The notes: generated by a model from the sequence alone, not told the origin. Counted from the first letter of the stretch, positions 45,552-54,530 are shown. The stretch: 64,000 nucleotides of DNA from Hyphomicrobium sulfonivorans (GCF_013306565.1 NZ_PZPO01000006.1:1-64000), one strand, 5' to 3'. Numbers and translations: made by a program.

Positions 45552-45573
45552 TTGACAATGAGTTGATATCAAC
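45552..45573. promoter_or_regulatory. Palindromic MarR operator with promoter element
   Basis: The perfect 12-bp palindrome GTTGATATCAAC (45562-45573) lies in the 64-bp gap between the divergent SRPBCC and marR starts. A TTGACA hexamer (45552-45557) just upstream could be the -35 box for marR, placing the palindrome in the promoter spacer. Position and symmetry fit repression of both operons by MarR. Confidence 0.65.
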
Positions 45574-45585
45574 ATAACGAGAAGC

Positions 45586-46038
45586 ATGTCAACCAACGAC
45601 GAAGCTTTGCCGTTCAATTTCACACTGGAGGTGCGCGACCGCTGCCTGTGTCTGCATGTGCAGCGGGCCGCGCGTGCACTGGCGCGCCGCTTCGATGACG
45701 TGTTGCGCCCGTTCGATCTGACGAACGGTCAGTTCTCGCTGCTGATGTCGTTAAACCGGCCGCAGCCGCCAACGATCGGTGAGATCGCGCAGTTGCTGGC
45801 GATGGATCGGACAACGCTGACAGCAAACCTGAAGCCGCTGGAGCGGCGCAAGCTGTTGCTCATCGTGGTCGATGAAAAGGATCGACGTAGTCGTCGGCTG
45901 CTGATTACGGATGCGGGGCGCAAACTGCTGGGCGCAGCCATTGGTGTGTGGCGCCGCACGCACGATGAAATCGACGCGCTGCTGGGCGCATCGCCCGAGC
46001 AACTGCGCGAAGAACTTGTGCGGCTGACTGAGGCTTGA
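45586..46038 (+). CDS. MarR-family regulator
   Basis: The protein has 150 residues. It is a winged-helix MarR fold with helical dimer ends: LARRFDDVLRPFDLTNGQFSLLMSLNR, recognition helix PTIGEIAQLLAMDRTTLTANLKPLERRKLL and wing LLIVVDEKDRRSRRLLITDAG. Two Cys near the N-terminus (RDRCLCLHV) could be redox-sensing, as in OhrR-like proteins, but that is inference. Divergent from the SRPBCC-VOC pair, with a palindrome between them. Confidence 0.92.
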   Translation: MSTNDEALPFNFTLEVRDRCLCLHVQRAARALARRFDDVLRPFDLTNGQFSLLMSLNRPQPPTIGEIAQLLAMDRTTLTANLKPLERRKLLLIVVDEKDRRSRRLLITDAGRKLLGAAIGVWRRTHDEIDALLGASPEQLREELVRLTEA

Positions 46039-46057
46039 GCGCCGGCGTATTTCTCTG

Positions 46058-46097
46058 GCGCCGGCGACTGCCCTCTGGGTCAGCCGGCCGCCGGTGC
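46058..46097. repeat. Structured repeat, hairpin copy 1
   Basis: Outer arms 46058-46066 and 46089-46097 form a 9-bp stem with one G-U pair. An inner CTG/CAG stem holds a bulged T and a C-rich loop. The element is homologous to 46139-46177 and lies downstream of marR, before the end of the convergent membrane-protein gene. Confidence 0.8.
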
Positions 46098-46138
46098 ATA
46101 ACTGTTCTCTCACCGGCGACACCGCTGCATTTTAGTTA

Positions 46139-46177
46139 GCGCTGGCGACTGCCCCCCGGTCAGCCGGCCGCCAGCGC
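46139..46177. repeat. Structured repeat, hairpin copy 2
   Basis: Outer arms 46139-46147 and 46169-46177 pair perfectly over 9 bp. Compared with copy 1, the middle C-G pair is replaced by T-A, so the stem is kept while the sequence changed. The shared core (GGTCAGCCGGCCGCC) is identical in the two copies. Confidence 0.8.
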
Positions 46178-46183
46178 TGACTG

Positions 46184-47116
46184 TCAGCGGTAGCGCTGCA
46201 GATTGAATGTCGAATAGCTGGTGGGGCTCGGCAGCCGGTCCCTGCCGGTCATCGCGTCGGCCAGCGCTTCGCCGATGTTCGTTTCCGGCTCTGCGTTCTT
46301 CACACCGATGACGATGAACGGCCGCTGCCAGCTGGTGCCGCCGCTTTCGCAGTCGGTGCACGGATCGCGATACTGGCCGAGGTTCAGGGTCCAGATCGGC
46401 ACGTTGCTGGGCACGGCGTTGACCACGAGCTGCGCGGCGCGCTGGGCCCGGAGCTGGGCCCGGGCGGTTTCGTCGGCGGCATTGCCTTCCTGTGATGCAG
46501 TGCCGACGGCGATGACCTCGCGTGTGTCGGCCAGCGCTGCCCGCACTTCGTCGTCGAGAACGGCACTTGCCGTCTGATGACGCGGAATGATCTGACCATC
46601 CTTCTCCAGCGCATCGGAACTGCCGACGACCCACAGGAAGCTCTTGTTCAGCACCACGACGTCGAACGAGCCACGGCGCCCCGCCTTGTCATGGCCGTCA
46701 ATCGCGAACACCGTGGAGTTGGTGGTCTGCCGCACATCCGGCAGCGACGCGGTCTCAAGGCCGTTCCACCACTGGAAGATGTCGTGGCGCATATTGTAGG
46801 TGACGGCCGCGCCGGTTCCCAGCACCAGCACCGAAACCGCCGCATTGGTCTTCAGCAGGCCAAGCAGCCAGCCGATGCGGTCAAACCATCCAGCACCTCG
46901 GTCATAGGTACGATAGCCGCGCCAGAGCCAGCCGAAGAAGCCCTTGCGGCGCTTTTCATCCTGGGTGGCGATGGCTGTCGCTGCACCGGCTGCCGCGAGT
47001 ACCGCCGCCCCCGCAACAGGCCGTTCCACGTAACAGAGCATCCAGCCGATGACGAAACCAACGGCGAGGGCGCCCGCAGCATAGAGGGGCAGATTTGCAA
47101 TCAGTTCCTGCATCAC
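46184..47116 (-). CDS. Uncharacterised membrane protein with a large soluble C-terminal domain
   Basis: The protein has 310 residues. Three hydrophobic segments (about 10-30, 33-51, 88-106) flank a charged loop with KRRKGFFGWLWRGYRTYDRG. A soluble domain at about 110-310 follows, with VVVLNKSFLWVVGSSDALEKDG and VIAVGTASQEGNAADETARAQLRAQRAAQL. The latter recalls the helix-strand of OmpA-like or peptidoglycan-binding domains, but the match is by eye and weak. A CTDC pair sits near residue 261. It is followed at 68-bp distance by a second membrane protein gene upstream (47185-47544); the two look like one unit. No family recognised. Confidence 0.75.
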   Translation of the reverse strand: MMQELIANLPLYAAGALAVGFVIGWMLCYVERPVAGAAVLAAAGAATAIATQDEKRRKGFFGWLWRGYRTYDRGAGWFDRIGWLLGLLKTNAAVSVLVLGTGAAVTYNMRHDIFQWWNGLETASLPDVRQTTNSTVFAIDGHDKAGRRGSFDVVVLNKSFLWVVGSSDALEKDGQIIPRHQTASAVLDDEVRAALADTREVIAVGTASQEGNAADETARAQLRAQRAAQLVVNAVPSNVPIWTLNLGQYRDPCTDCESGGTSWQRPFIVIGVKNAEPETNIGEALADAMTGRDRLPSPTSYSTFNLQRYR

Positions 47117-47184
47117 TCAGCTTCCCGTCCGTGGAAGATCGCTTGATATGGTTTGGCCACGCAATTTAGTCGGCGGTCGCGCGA

Positions 47185-47544
47185 TCAGAAATTGACATTG
47201 CGGATGACATAGCCGGTCGCGAACGCGATCGCTCCGGCCATGACGATGTAGGGCAGCACGGTGACAAACTTGCCCAGCAGCTCCACGAAGGCGTGATAGA
47301 GCGCGACAACGCCCGCCCACAGCACCTGCGCCGCCTGATACAGAATGTAGGCTATGGCCGCCATGGCGACGATCAGCACCACGATCTTCCAGATCGGCAG
47401 CGCCTGAATGTCGGACGAGAAAACCGAAAAGATCTGGCCGAACGACCACTTCCAGATGATCTCAAGGAAATTGAAGATCGCTGCGACGCCCTTCTGCAGC
47501 AAATCAATGATGGAATTGACTAGGTCGGCCACGTGCCCCTCCAT
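47185..47544 (-). CDS. Small uncharacterised membrane protein
   Basis: The protein has 119 residues. An amphipathic N-terminal helix (about 5-30, LVNSIIDLLQKGVAAIFNFLEIIW) leads to two or three transmembrane helices (VVLIVAMAAIAYILYQAAQVLW; FVTVLPYIVMAGAIAFATGYVI). No catalytic motif. It lies directly upstream of and co-directional with the 310-residue membrane protein gene, and about 90 bp downstream of the ABC exporter genes. The N-terminal amphipathic pattern could suit a small channel or an accessory subunit, but nothing proves that. Confidence 0.7.
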   Translation of the reverse strand: MEGHVADLVNSIIDLLQKGVAAIFNFLEIIWKWSFGQIFSVFSSDIQALPIWKIVVLIVAMAAIAYILYQAAQVLWAGVVALYHAFVELLGKFVTVLPYIVMAGAIAFATGYVIRNVNF

Positions 47545-47635
47545 GCGGTCGATCGATGGTCAGGGCGTAATGTGCCCCCCGTTTCGGCTGCACAGTGAAC
47601 CGGCGCCGTTGCGGGCGCAAGGCGAGAGCGGCAAA

Positions 47636-48397
47636 TCAGGTCTTGAGACGGTAGCCGGTCTTGAAAATGCGCCACACAATGAGCAGCGAAAGCAGCAGAA
47701 ACGCCAGGGTCGCCCCCAGGCTGGCGTAGATGTTGACGTCCGACACGCCGAAGAAGCTCCAGCGGAAGCCGCTCACCAGATAAACGACCGGATTGAACAG
47801 CGTCACCTTCTGCCAGAATGGCGGCAGCATATCGATTGAATAGAACGTGCCGCCGAGGAAGGTGAGGGGCGTGATGATAAGCAGCGGAATTATCTGAAGT
47901 TTTTCAAACCCATCAGCCCAGATGCCGATGATGAAGCCAAACAGGCTGAATGTGATTGCGGTGAGGACCAGGAACGTCAGCATCCAGATCGGGTGCGCGA
48001 TGTGGAGATCGACGAACAGCGCCGCCGTGGCCAGAATGATGAGCCCCAGCACGATAGACTTGGTGGCCGCCGCCCCGACGAAGCCCAACACGATTTCAAG
48101 CGGCGAGACTGGTGCTGACAGCAGCTCGTAGATCGTACCGGTGAAGCGCGGGAAATAGATGCCGAACGCGGCATTGGAAATCGACTGGGTGAGAAGCTGC
48201 AGCATGATCAGCCCGGGCACGATGAACGCGCCATAGGCAATGCCGTCGATCTCGGCGATACGCGTGCCGATGGCCGCGCCGAAGACGATGAAATAAAGCG
48301 ACGTCGACAGCACCGGCGAGACGATGCTTTGCATCAGCGTGCGAACGGCGCGTGACATTTCAAAGCTGTAGATAGCCTTGACCGCGTAGAGGTTCAT
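47636..48397 (-). CDS. ABC-2 type export permease (YadH-like)
   Basis: The protein has 253 residues from [24 protein letters not shown] at 48397, overlapping the ATPase stop by ATGA; a longer upstream open frame is only an extension. Six transmembrane helices and the family motifs [30 protein letters not shown] and [34 protein letters not shown] are present. Together with the ATPase it forms a two-gene ABC-2 exporter of the YadGH type. The substrate is unknown. Confidence 0.93.
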   Translation of the reverse strand: MNLYAVKAIYSFEMSRAVRTLMQSIVSPVLSTSLYFIVFGAAIGTRIAEIDGIAYGAFIVPGLIMLQLLTQSISNAAFGIYFPRFTGTIYELLSAPVSPLEIVLGFVGAAATKSIVLGLIILATAALFVDLHIAHPIWMLTFLVLTAITFSLFGFIIGIWADGFEKLQIIPLLIITPLTFLGGTFYSIDMLPPFWQKVTLFNPVVYLVSGFRWSFFGVSDVNIYASLGATLAFLLLSLLIVWRIFKTGYRLKT

Positions 48398-49320
48398 CGG
48401 TTGCTCCGTACGAGGTCGACGAAGATGTCCTCCAGCGACGATTGCGTGGTGTCGAGGTCCACGAAACCGACGCCGGCGTCGCGCATGTCGTTCAGCAGCG
48501 CGGTGATGCCGGTGCGCCCGGCGCGTGTGTCGTAGGTGAAGGTGAGCTGCTTGCCATCGGGCGAAAGCTCGAGGTCGTAGCCGGAAAGACGCTCGGGCAA
48601 ACCTGTCAGCGCCGCGTCGAGCTGCAGAATAAGCTGCTTCTTGCCGAGCTTGCGCATCAGCTCGGCCTTGTCTTCCACCAGGATCAGTTCGCCGCGTGTA
48701 ATAACGCCGACGCGATCGGCCATTTCCTCGGCTTCTTCCAGGTAGTGCGTCGTCAGAATGATGGTGACGCCGGCTGCGCGCAGGTCGCGCACCACCTGCC
48801 ACATGTCTTTGCGCAGTTCTACGTCGACGCCAGCGGATGGTTCATCGAGGAACAGCACGGTCGGTTCGTGTGACAGCGCCTTCGCAATCATCAGGCGCCG
48901 TTTCATGCCGCCGGAAAGCGTCATGATGCGATTGTCTTTTTTCTCCCACAGCGAGAGCGAGCGCAGGATCTTCTCGATGTAGGCAGGGTTGGGCGCCTTG
49001 CCGAACAGCCCGCGGCTGAAGGCGACCGCGTTGAAAACCGTTTCGAAGTGGTCGGTCGTCAGTTCCTGCGGCACGAGGCCGATCATCGCACGGACGCGGC
49101 GGTAGTCCTTGATGATGTCGCTGCCGTCCACGGTGACGGAGCCGGTCGTCGGATTGACGAGCCCGCAGATGATTGAGATGAGCGTTGTCTTGCCCGCGCC
49201 GTTGGGGCCAAGCAGGGCGAAGATTTCGCCGCGGCGGATGTCCAGATCAACATGCTTCAGGGCCTGAAAGCCGCCGGCGTATGTCTTGGACAGATTTTTG
49301 ATTGATATGATGGCGCTCAT
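48394..49320 (-). CDS. ABC-2 exporter ATPase (YadG-like)
   Basis: The protein has 308 residues. Walker [11 protein letters not shown]-loop LVPQELT, signature [15 protein letters not shown], Walker [13 protein letters not shown] and the H-loop TTHYLEE are all present. A C-terminal extension (about 225-308) resembles the accessory domain seen in YadG/DrrA-type ATPases. It is followed by the permease gene with a 4-bp overlap. Confidence 0.94.
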   Translation of the reverse strand: MSAIISIKNLSKTYAGGFQALKHVDLDIRRGEIFALLGPNGAGKTTLISIICGLVNPTTGSVTVDGSDIIKDYRRVRAMIGLVPQELTTDHFETVFNAVAFSRGLFGKAPNPAYIEKILRSLSLWEKKDNRIMTLSGGMKRRLMIAKALSHEPTVLFLDEPSAGVDVELRKDMWQVVRDLRAAGVTIILTTHYLEEAEEMADRVGVITRGELILVEDKAELMRKLGKKQLILQLDAALTGLPERLSGYDLELSPDGKQLTFTYDTRAGRTGITALLNDMRDAGVGFVDLDTTQSSLEDIFVDLVRSNR

Positions 49321-49368
49321 GGCGGGGGAATAAGCACTCGCTGGGTTGCGTTCAAGCCGTGCGTGGCA

Positions 49369-50109
49369 TCATTCCTTGTCGCCGCGTCCCGCAAGCCACT
49401 TCTTGAGGTTCTCGGCGAGAGCATTTGCACTCTTGGATGCGCGCTCGCCCGCGGGGTGCCCACCACTTGCCTTGCGCGGCGGCTTTGGTGCGGGCGCGGG
49501 CTTGGGCTTTTCGGCCGGAGCCGCTTCCGCTTCGCCGCTGCCGTCCTGCATCTTCAGAGCGGAATGCGATAGAAAGCGCGCCGCGTCACCCTTCGCGAGC
49601 CAGGGCGCGGCATCGGCTATCGCGTCCAGCATCGGATCGAGCCAGTCGTATTCGACGCGGGCAAAATCGTGCAGCACGTAGTGAGCGACAGCGTCCTTCG
49701 AGCCGGGATGACCGACGCCGATGCGTACACGCGCGTAGTCATTGCCGAGGTGAGCGCTGATGGAGCGCAGGCCGTTGTGTCCGGCATTTCCGCCGCCGGA
49801 TTTCACTTTGAGCTTGGCCGGGGCAAGATCGATCTCATCGTGAAAGACGCTGATGTCTTCCAGCGGGATCTTGAGGAAGCGCGCAGCTTCGCCAACCGCG
49901 CGGCCGCTTTCGTTCATGTATGTGGAGGGCTTCAGCAGCACCACGCGTTCGCCGCGCAATGTGCCTTCGGATGTTTCGCCCTGGAACCGCTTGCGCCAGG
50001 GGCCGAAGCCGTGCGCCTCCGCGATACGGTCGAGCGCCATGAAGCCTACGTTGTGGCGATGGCGGGCATATTGCGCCCCGGGGTTTCCCAGTCCGACGAA
50101 CAGCTTCAT
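49369..50109 (-). CDS. pth: Peptidyl-tRNA hydrolase with long C-terminal tail
   Basis: The protein has 246 residues. The catalytic core (1-190) begins [26 protein letters not shown], with the active-site His19 next to Asn20, and includes [17 protein letters not shown] and [13 protein letters not shown]. It recycles peptidyl-tRNAs. The tail of about 55 residues is Pro/Ala/Lys-rich and longer than in the roughly 195-residue E. coli enzyme. The gene follows L25/Ctc, a very common bacterial pairing. Confidence 0.97.
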   Translation of the reverse strand: MKLFVGLGNPGAQYARHRHNVGFMALDRIAEAHGFGPWRKRFQGETSEGTLRGERVVLLKPSTYMNESGRAVGEAARFLKIPLEDISVFHDEIDLAPAKLKVKSGGGNAGHNGLRSISAHLGNDYARVRIGVGHPGSKDAVAHYVLHDFARVEYDWLDPMLDAIADAAPWLAKGDAARFLSHSALKMQDGSGEAEAAPAEKPKPAPAPKPPRKASGGHPAGERASKSANALAENLKKWLAGRGDKE

Positions 50110-50132
50110 GGGTATCCTTCAGGAGCCGGGCG

Positions 50133-50168
50133 GGGCGGACGACAAGCGCAAGGCCCGTTCGTCCGCCC
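50133..50168 (-). terminator. Hairpin between L25/ctc and pth
   Basis: A perfect 10-bp G+C-rich stem (50133-50142 with 50159-50168) and a 16-nt loop. No T-run follows on the minus strand, so it may only reduce read-through or mark RNA processing. Confidence 0.4.
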
Positions 50169-50177
50169 GACCTGATC

Positions 50178-50819
50178 TTACTTCTTCTTCTCGCCGGGCT
50201 TAGCAGCGCCCTTGGCGGGTGCAGCCGCAGCCGGAGCTGCTTCAGCTTCTTCCTGCTTGCCGGTGCCGACAACGGTGGCGAGCGTGAAGTCGCGATCCTT
50301 GATCGTCAGCTCAGCGTCCTGCGGAAGCTTAACCGTCGAAATGTGGATCGAGCGACCGATTTCCACGCCTTCCAGATCGATCTCGAACACGCTCGGAATG
50401 TGATTGTACGGGCAGATAACCTCAACCTCGTGACGCACGATGTTGAGAACGCCGCCGCGCTTCAGACCCGGAGACAGAGCTTCATTGATGAAGCGAACCG
50501 GAACCGCAACGCGAATGCGGCCATCCTTGCCGATGCGCAGCAGGTCGACGTGCAGCGGGATGTCCTTGACCGGATCGAGCTGCAGGTCGCGCGGGATGAC
50601 GAGCGACTTCTTGCCTTCGCAATCGATCTCAAGGACCGTCGAAGTGAAGTGACCCTTCAGAACCTGCTTCCACAGATCGTTGAAGTCGAGGGAAATGGTT
50701 TCAGGCGCTTCGCCAGCGCCGTAGATTACTGCCGGTACATTACCATCACGACGAGCTTGACGTGCGGCCCCCTTGCCTGCACGTGGGCGCGCCGTGGCTT
50801 TCATCTCGATGACTGCCAT
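50178..50819 (-). CDS. rplY: Ribosomal protein L25 / general stress protein Ctc (TL5 form)
   Basis: The protein has 213 residues from MAVIEMKATARPRAGKGAARQARRDG at 50819, with GGAGA upstream. The L25 domain (1-95) is followed by the TL5/Ctc C-terminal beta domain (to about 185), including VDLLRIGKDGRIRVAVPVRF and GRSIHISTVKLP. A Lys/Ala/Glu-rich tail ends the protein. It binds 5S rRNA. The long form is the usual one outside the enterobacteria. Confidence 0.96.
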   Translation of the reverse strand: MAVIEMKATARPRAGKGAARQARRDGNVPAVIYGAGEAPETISLDFNDLWKQVLKGHFTSTVLEIDCEGKKSLVIPRDLQLDPVKDIPLHVDLLRIGKDGRIRVAVPVRFINEALSPGLKRGGVLNIVRHEVEVICPYNHIPSVFEIDLEGVEIGRSIHISTVKLPQDAELTIKDRDFTLATVVGTGKQEEAEAAPAAAAPAKGAAKPGEKKK

Positions 50820-51305
50820 GGACGTGTCTCCAAATAAGAATAGGGCCTTGCGGCCCATCACGCGGCGCGGCCTCCAAGGGTGCCGGGCGCCGTCTCACGC
50901 TGTAATGCTTGAGATGGCGCGGTTTATAGCTGTGGCGGGGCGGATTGGCAATGCACTGGACGCCGGGAGCAGGGCGGTCGGCCCGGATGGCGGCCGCTAC
51001 AACCCATATCGGCGATTATAGGTGAAAGCCACCGGACGCCGGGTAGGGACGTGAACATCATTAACCAAGGTGGTCCCAGCCGGTTTGCGGGGCCGGTGCG
51101 AGGCCGCTTCGCAGGTGCTGTCACGTTTGGTCGGACTGAGCCAGCGCAGGATGTGCATGGACGCCATTCGCCTTGCCGCGGCTGCAAAATGCTCCCACCT
51201 GTGGTATGGAAAGTAAGAGTTTTTGCTTTGTCAGCCCCTTGGGCACCCCGCAAGGGGCGCCGGCTGATCCGCCTCAGGGCGGCTTTCTGCAACTGGGATT
51301 GTTAA
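50820..51305. promoter_or_regulatory. Divergent intergenic region between L25/ctc and zur
   Basis: About 485 bp. Within the ctc leader (50843-50856) a GGGCC-GCAA-GGCCC hairpin with a GNRA loop is followed on the minus strand by TATTCTTATTT, which could be an attenuator. No Zur-box-like AT-rich palindrome was seen in front of zur. No RNA gene recognised. Confidence 0.45.
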
Positions 51306-51719
51306 ATGACCCGCAAAGTCGTCAAGCGGCGCTCTGCCACCGAACAGGACAAGCTGATCTCCGATGCGCTGCGCGATGTTGGCCGCCCGGTCAGTGCCTA
51401 TGAATTGATCGACGAACTGCGTGACAAGGCCAGCCTGGCACCGCAGACAGTCTATCGCGCCCTCGATCGACTGATCGCGGATGGGCGGGCCCACCGGCTT
51501 GAATCGATCAATGCGTTTGTCGCCTGCCGCCATGCCAGCCACGAGGGCACCGCTGTTTTTGCCATCTGCAGCGATTGCGGCACCGTCACGGAATTCGACG
51601 AACCGGCTGCCGTCGAGCGGTTGTCCGGATGGGCTCGGAAGGCCAAGTTTGCCATCGAGCGCATGACGCTGGAGCTGCGTGGCCGCTGCCGTGAGTGCAC
51701 CGCCCGGGCGCCGAGCTGA
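51306..51719 (+). CDS. zur: Zinc uptake regulator Zur (Fur family)
   Basis: The protein has 137 residues. The Fur-type winged helix occupies 10-80 (PVSAYELIDELRDKASLAPQTVYRALDRLIADGRAHRLESINAFVAC). The structural zinc site is two CxxC pairs (Cys88/Cys91, Cys128/Cys131), and C74-x-H76-x2-H79 supplies likely regulatory ligands. Zur with bound zinc represses zinc-uptake genes. The neighbouring ZnuD-type receptor and its AT-rich palindrome-like box support Zur over Fur, PerR or Mur. Confidence 0.9.
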   Translation: MTRKVVKRRSATEQDKLISDALRDVGRPVSAYELIDELRDKASLAPQTVYRALDRLIADGRAHRLESINAFVACRHASHEGTAVFAICSDCGTVTEFDEPAAVERLSGWARKAKFAIERMTLELRGRCRECTARAPS

Positions 51720-52103
51720 GCCATGGCAACATTGGCCAGCCAATAAATAAGCCAGCAATGAAGCGTGGCGTTGCGCATATTTGTGTGCCGGCCAAATAAC
51801 GCTGCGCGGCGCGGCGCCGCTAATGTAAGCGACGCCTGTTAGCTTTTCTTCGGCGCATCGCCTTACGATATATTTCGGGCCGCGCGCTGATCGGCCAACG
51901 ATATCGCCGTACGCTGATCCCTCAACATCCACATGACCGGCAGAAGCTGTCGGTCCGCGTACGCATTGGCACTGATGCAAATGCGCATCGCTTCCTTGTT
52001 TCGATGCGCCGGTGATCGAAGCGTCCATCAGGCCGTGCTTGACGACGGTTAATTTCGGATAATATAACATCCATCAGTAGGGCGTATTGGGGGCGTTTGT
52101 GTT
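51720..52103. promoter_or_regulatory. Promoter region of the zinc receptor gene
   Basis: About 385 bp between zur and znuD. It contains the candidate Zur box near its right end. The rest shows no RNA gene or small ORF of note. Open frames on the minus strand here are overlaps of the zur coding region. Confidence 0.5.
52055..52070. promoter_or_regulatory. Candidate Zur box
   Basis: TCGGATAATATAACAT matches 13 of 16 positions of the palindrome TGTTATAATATAACAT known for proteobacterial Zur, with 12 contiguous bases (ATAATATAACAT) identical. The left arm is degenerate. It lies 33 bp upstream of the znuD start, next to zur. Confidence 0.65.
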
Positions 52104-54464
52104 GTGAGAGTATGCGTTGCGTGGAGTGTCGCTGCGGCGATGCTCGTAAGCGGAGCTGTGTCTGCCTTGGCGCAGTCAGCGGGCACCGAAGAGTCGACGG
52201 CCGGAGGCGAGGCGTCATTCGACCTGCCCGCTGTTACGGTCACAACTGCCAGTCCGGTTGTGAAAGCCAAGCCTAAGGCGAAGCGTAAGAGCGCCGCATC
52301 AGCACCGTCGAGTGTGGTGCAGGCGCCGGTCGAAGAAACAGCGGCGCCGGAATTGCAGCCGTTGCCCGGCTCCATCGTCGATGCCGAAACTTTTGCGTCG
52401 GTCAGTGTTGCGACAGCGCGCGAATTCGAAGCCGTTGGCGGCGCGACGATCACCGACACGCTTCAGCATAAGCCAGGCGTCACCGGCAGCACGTTCGCGC
52501 CCGGCGCCAACCGTCCGATCATTCGCGGCCTCGACAGCTATCGCGTGCGCACGCAGGAAAACGGCATCGGCACGCATGACGTCGCGGCAATCTCCGAAGA
52601 TCACGCGGTTCCGATTGATCCGCTTGGCGTCGATCGCGTTGAGGTCGTGCGTGGACCGGCAACGCTGCGTTATGGCAGTCAGGCGATTGGCGGCGTTGTT
52701 GCGGCCGAGAACGAGCGTATTCCAACATATATGCCGCCGGGTGGCCTGAAGACGCGCATCGTCGGGGGTGTCTCATCCGTGGATGAAGGGGCGGATGGCG
52801 CGGTGAGCGTGACCGCCGGCACCGCTGGCGTCGTAATCCATGCCGATGGCTTCAAGCGGTCGGCACAGGATTATTCTTCGCCGCATGGCCGTGTGCACAA
52901 CAGCTTCGTCGAAAGCGAGGGCGCATCAGTTGGCGCCTCGCTTATCGGCACCGATGGCTTCTTCGGTGTTTCCTATACGCACTTCGCCAGTGTTTACGGT
53001 GTGCCCGGATGGGAAGCCGATGAGGGCGTAGATCCGCGCATCGACATGGAACAGAACAAGTTCATGGCGAAGGGCGAATGGCGTGTGCGCAATTCCGGCA
53101 TCGATACGGTGCGCTTCTGGTTCGGTGCGTCCGACTATAAGCACTCCGAGTTCGCCCGCCACGCGCATGACGATGACCACGACCATGATGACGACGATCA
53201 TGGCCACGATCACGACGAAGATGGCATTACGCCGTTTTCGCTCGGCTCGCGCTTCCTCAATCGACAGCAGGAAGGGCGCATCGAGGTGCAGCACCTGCCG
53301 TTCGTCAGTGCGCTGGGTGAATTCTCGGGCGCAATTGGCATCCACGTCGACAACCGGCGCACGCGCGGCACCAGCTTTGAAGGTGAATCGCTGTTGGAGC
53401 CGGTGCACACCACCAGTGTGGCCGCGTTCTGGTTCGAAGAACTGGCGGTTACGCGACAGCTTACCTTGCAGGCCGCTGCACGCATCGAGCGCACCACTGT
53501 AGACGGCACCGGCTGGGAAGATTTCCATGGCCATCTGCACGGTGACCACGGACATTTCCATGCGCACACCTTCTCGGGTGAGCGTGAATATACGCCGGTG
53601 AGCGCCAGCGTCGGCATGCTCTACAAGTTGCCGTTCGACACCGTTGCGCGTCTGACCGGATCATACGTTGAGCGCGCCCCCGATGCTGCGGAGCTGTTCT
53701 CAAAGGGCATGCACGAAGCGACGGGTACGTTCGAGGTCGGCAATCCGTTTCTCGATCTCGAAAAGGCAACCACCGCTGAAATCGGTTTGAAGAAGGCAAC
53801 AGGCGCATTCCGCTTCGACGCGTCGGCCTACTACACGCGTTACAATGGCTTTATCTATCGCGCGTTGCAGGGGTTGCAGTGCGATCCGGTCATGAGCGGT
53901 GGTGAGTTCAACTGCGTGGCAGGCGGCGGCGGTCATCATCACAATGACGACGATCACGGTCACGACCACGGCGGACACATGTTCGACCTCGTCTATTTCC
54001 AGCAGCGCGATGCTACGTTCTATGGCGCCGAACTGGCGTTCCAGTATGACGTTGCGCCGATCTGGAACGGCATCTGGGGCGTCGATGGCCAGTACGATTT
54101 CGTTCGTGCCCGCTTTGCCGGCGGTGAGAACGTGCCACGCATTGCTCCGCATCGTCTCGGCGGCGGCGTCTACTATCATGACGCGAACTGGTTCGCCCGC
54201 GTCGGCCTGCTGCATGCGTTCGACCAGAACGAGATCGGCCTGAACGAGATCGAGACGCCGGGATATACGCTGGTCAATGCCGAGATCAGCTACACCACGA
54301 CGATCGATGTGTCGGCACGTGGCGCGACTAAGCTCACGCTGGGTGTGCGTGGCGAGAACCTGGCCGATCAGGACATCCTGAACCACAGTTCGTTCAAGCG
54401 GCGCGAAGAGGTTTATCTGCCGGGCGCTTCAGTGCGCGCCTTCGGTGTCATCAGTTTCAACTGA
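52104..54464 (+). CDS. znuD: TonB-dependent zinc receptor ZnuD-like
   Basis: The protein has 786 residues and begins at GTG 52104; a nearby ATG is out of frame. It has a signal peptide (about 1-23). The plug domain includes GATITDTLQHKPGVTGSTFAPGANRPIIRGLDSYRVRTQENGIGTHDVAAISEDHAVPIDP. The 22-strand barrel starts near residue 220 and ends in Phe-Asn. Two extracellular His/Asp-rich loops (about 352-374, HDDDHDHDDDDHGHDHDEDG; and about 610-628, HHHNDDDHGHDHGGH) are what ZnuD receptors use to capture zinc. A short run of Lys/Ala residues follows the signal peptide. Zur control is supported by the adjacent gene and box. Confidence 0.92.
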   Translation: MRVCVAWSVAAAMLVSGAVSALAQSAGTEESTAGGEASFDLPAVTVTTASPVVKAKPKAKRKSAASAPSSVVQAPVEETAAPELQPLPGSIVDAETFASVSVATAREFEAVGGATITDTLQHKPGVTGSTFAPGANRPIIRGLDSYRVRTQENGIGTHDVAAISEDHAVPIDPLGVDRVEVVRGPATLRYGSQAIGGVVAAENERIPTYMPPGGLKTRIVGGVSSVDEGADGAVSVTAGTAGVVIHADGFKRSAQDYSSPHGRVHNSFVESEGASVGASLIGTDGFFGVSYTHFASVYGVPGWEADEGVDPRIDMEQNKFMAKGEWRVRNSGIDTVRFWFGASDYKHSEFARHAHDDDHDHDDDDHGHDHDEDGITPFSLGSRFLNRQQEGRIEVQHLPFVSALGEFSGAIGIHVDNRRTRGTSFEGESLLEPVHTTSVAAFWFEELAVTRQLTLQAAARIERTTVDGTGWEDFHGHLHGDHGHFHAHTFSGEREYTPVSASVGMLYKLPFDTVARLTGSYVERAPDAAELFSKGMHEATGTFEVGNPFLDLEKATTAEIGLKKATGAFRFDASAYYTRYNGFIYRALQGLQCDPVMSGGEFNCVAGGGGHHHNDDDHGHDHGGHMFDLVYFQQRDATFYGAELAFQYDVAPIWNGIWGVDGQYDFVRARFAGGENVPRIAPHRLGGGVYYHDANWFARVGLLHAFDQNEIGLNEIETPGYTLVNAEISYTTTIDVSARGATKLTLGVRGENLADQDILNHSSFKRREEVYLPGASVRAFGVISFN

Positions 54465-54479
54465 CCTATCAGTTTCAAC
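54450..54479. repeat. 12-bp direct repeat flanking the znuD stop codon
   Basis: ATCAGTTTCAAC occurs at 54450-54461, as the last four codons, and again at 54468-54479 just after the TGA. The period is 18 bp. Confidence 0.9.
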
Positions 54480-54530
54480 CGAGCCACGAATTTTAAAGCC
54501 AACTATTCCTGACTACCCACCCGCGCAAAG

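Noticed and set aside
47636-48802. 388-codon reading of the ABC-2 permease
   Set aside because: The first 135 residues are Arg/His-rich antisense-like sequence inside the ATPase gene. The start at 48397 overlaps the ATPase stop in the usual way.
51231-52070. Minus-strand open frame of 279 codons over zur
   Set aside because: Antisense to Zur and running into the znuD promoter. No family resemblance.
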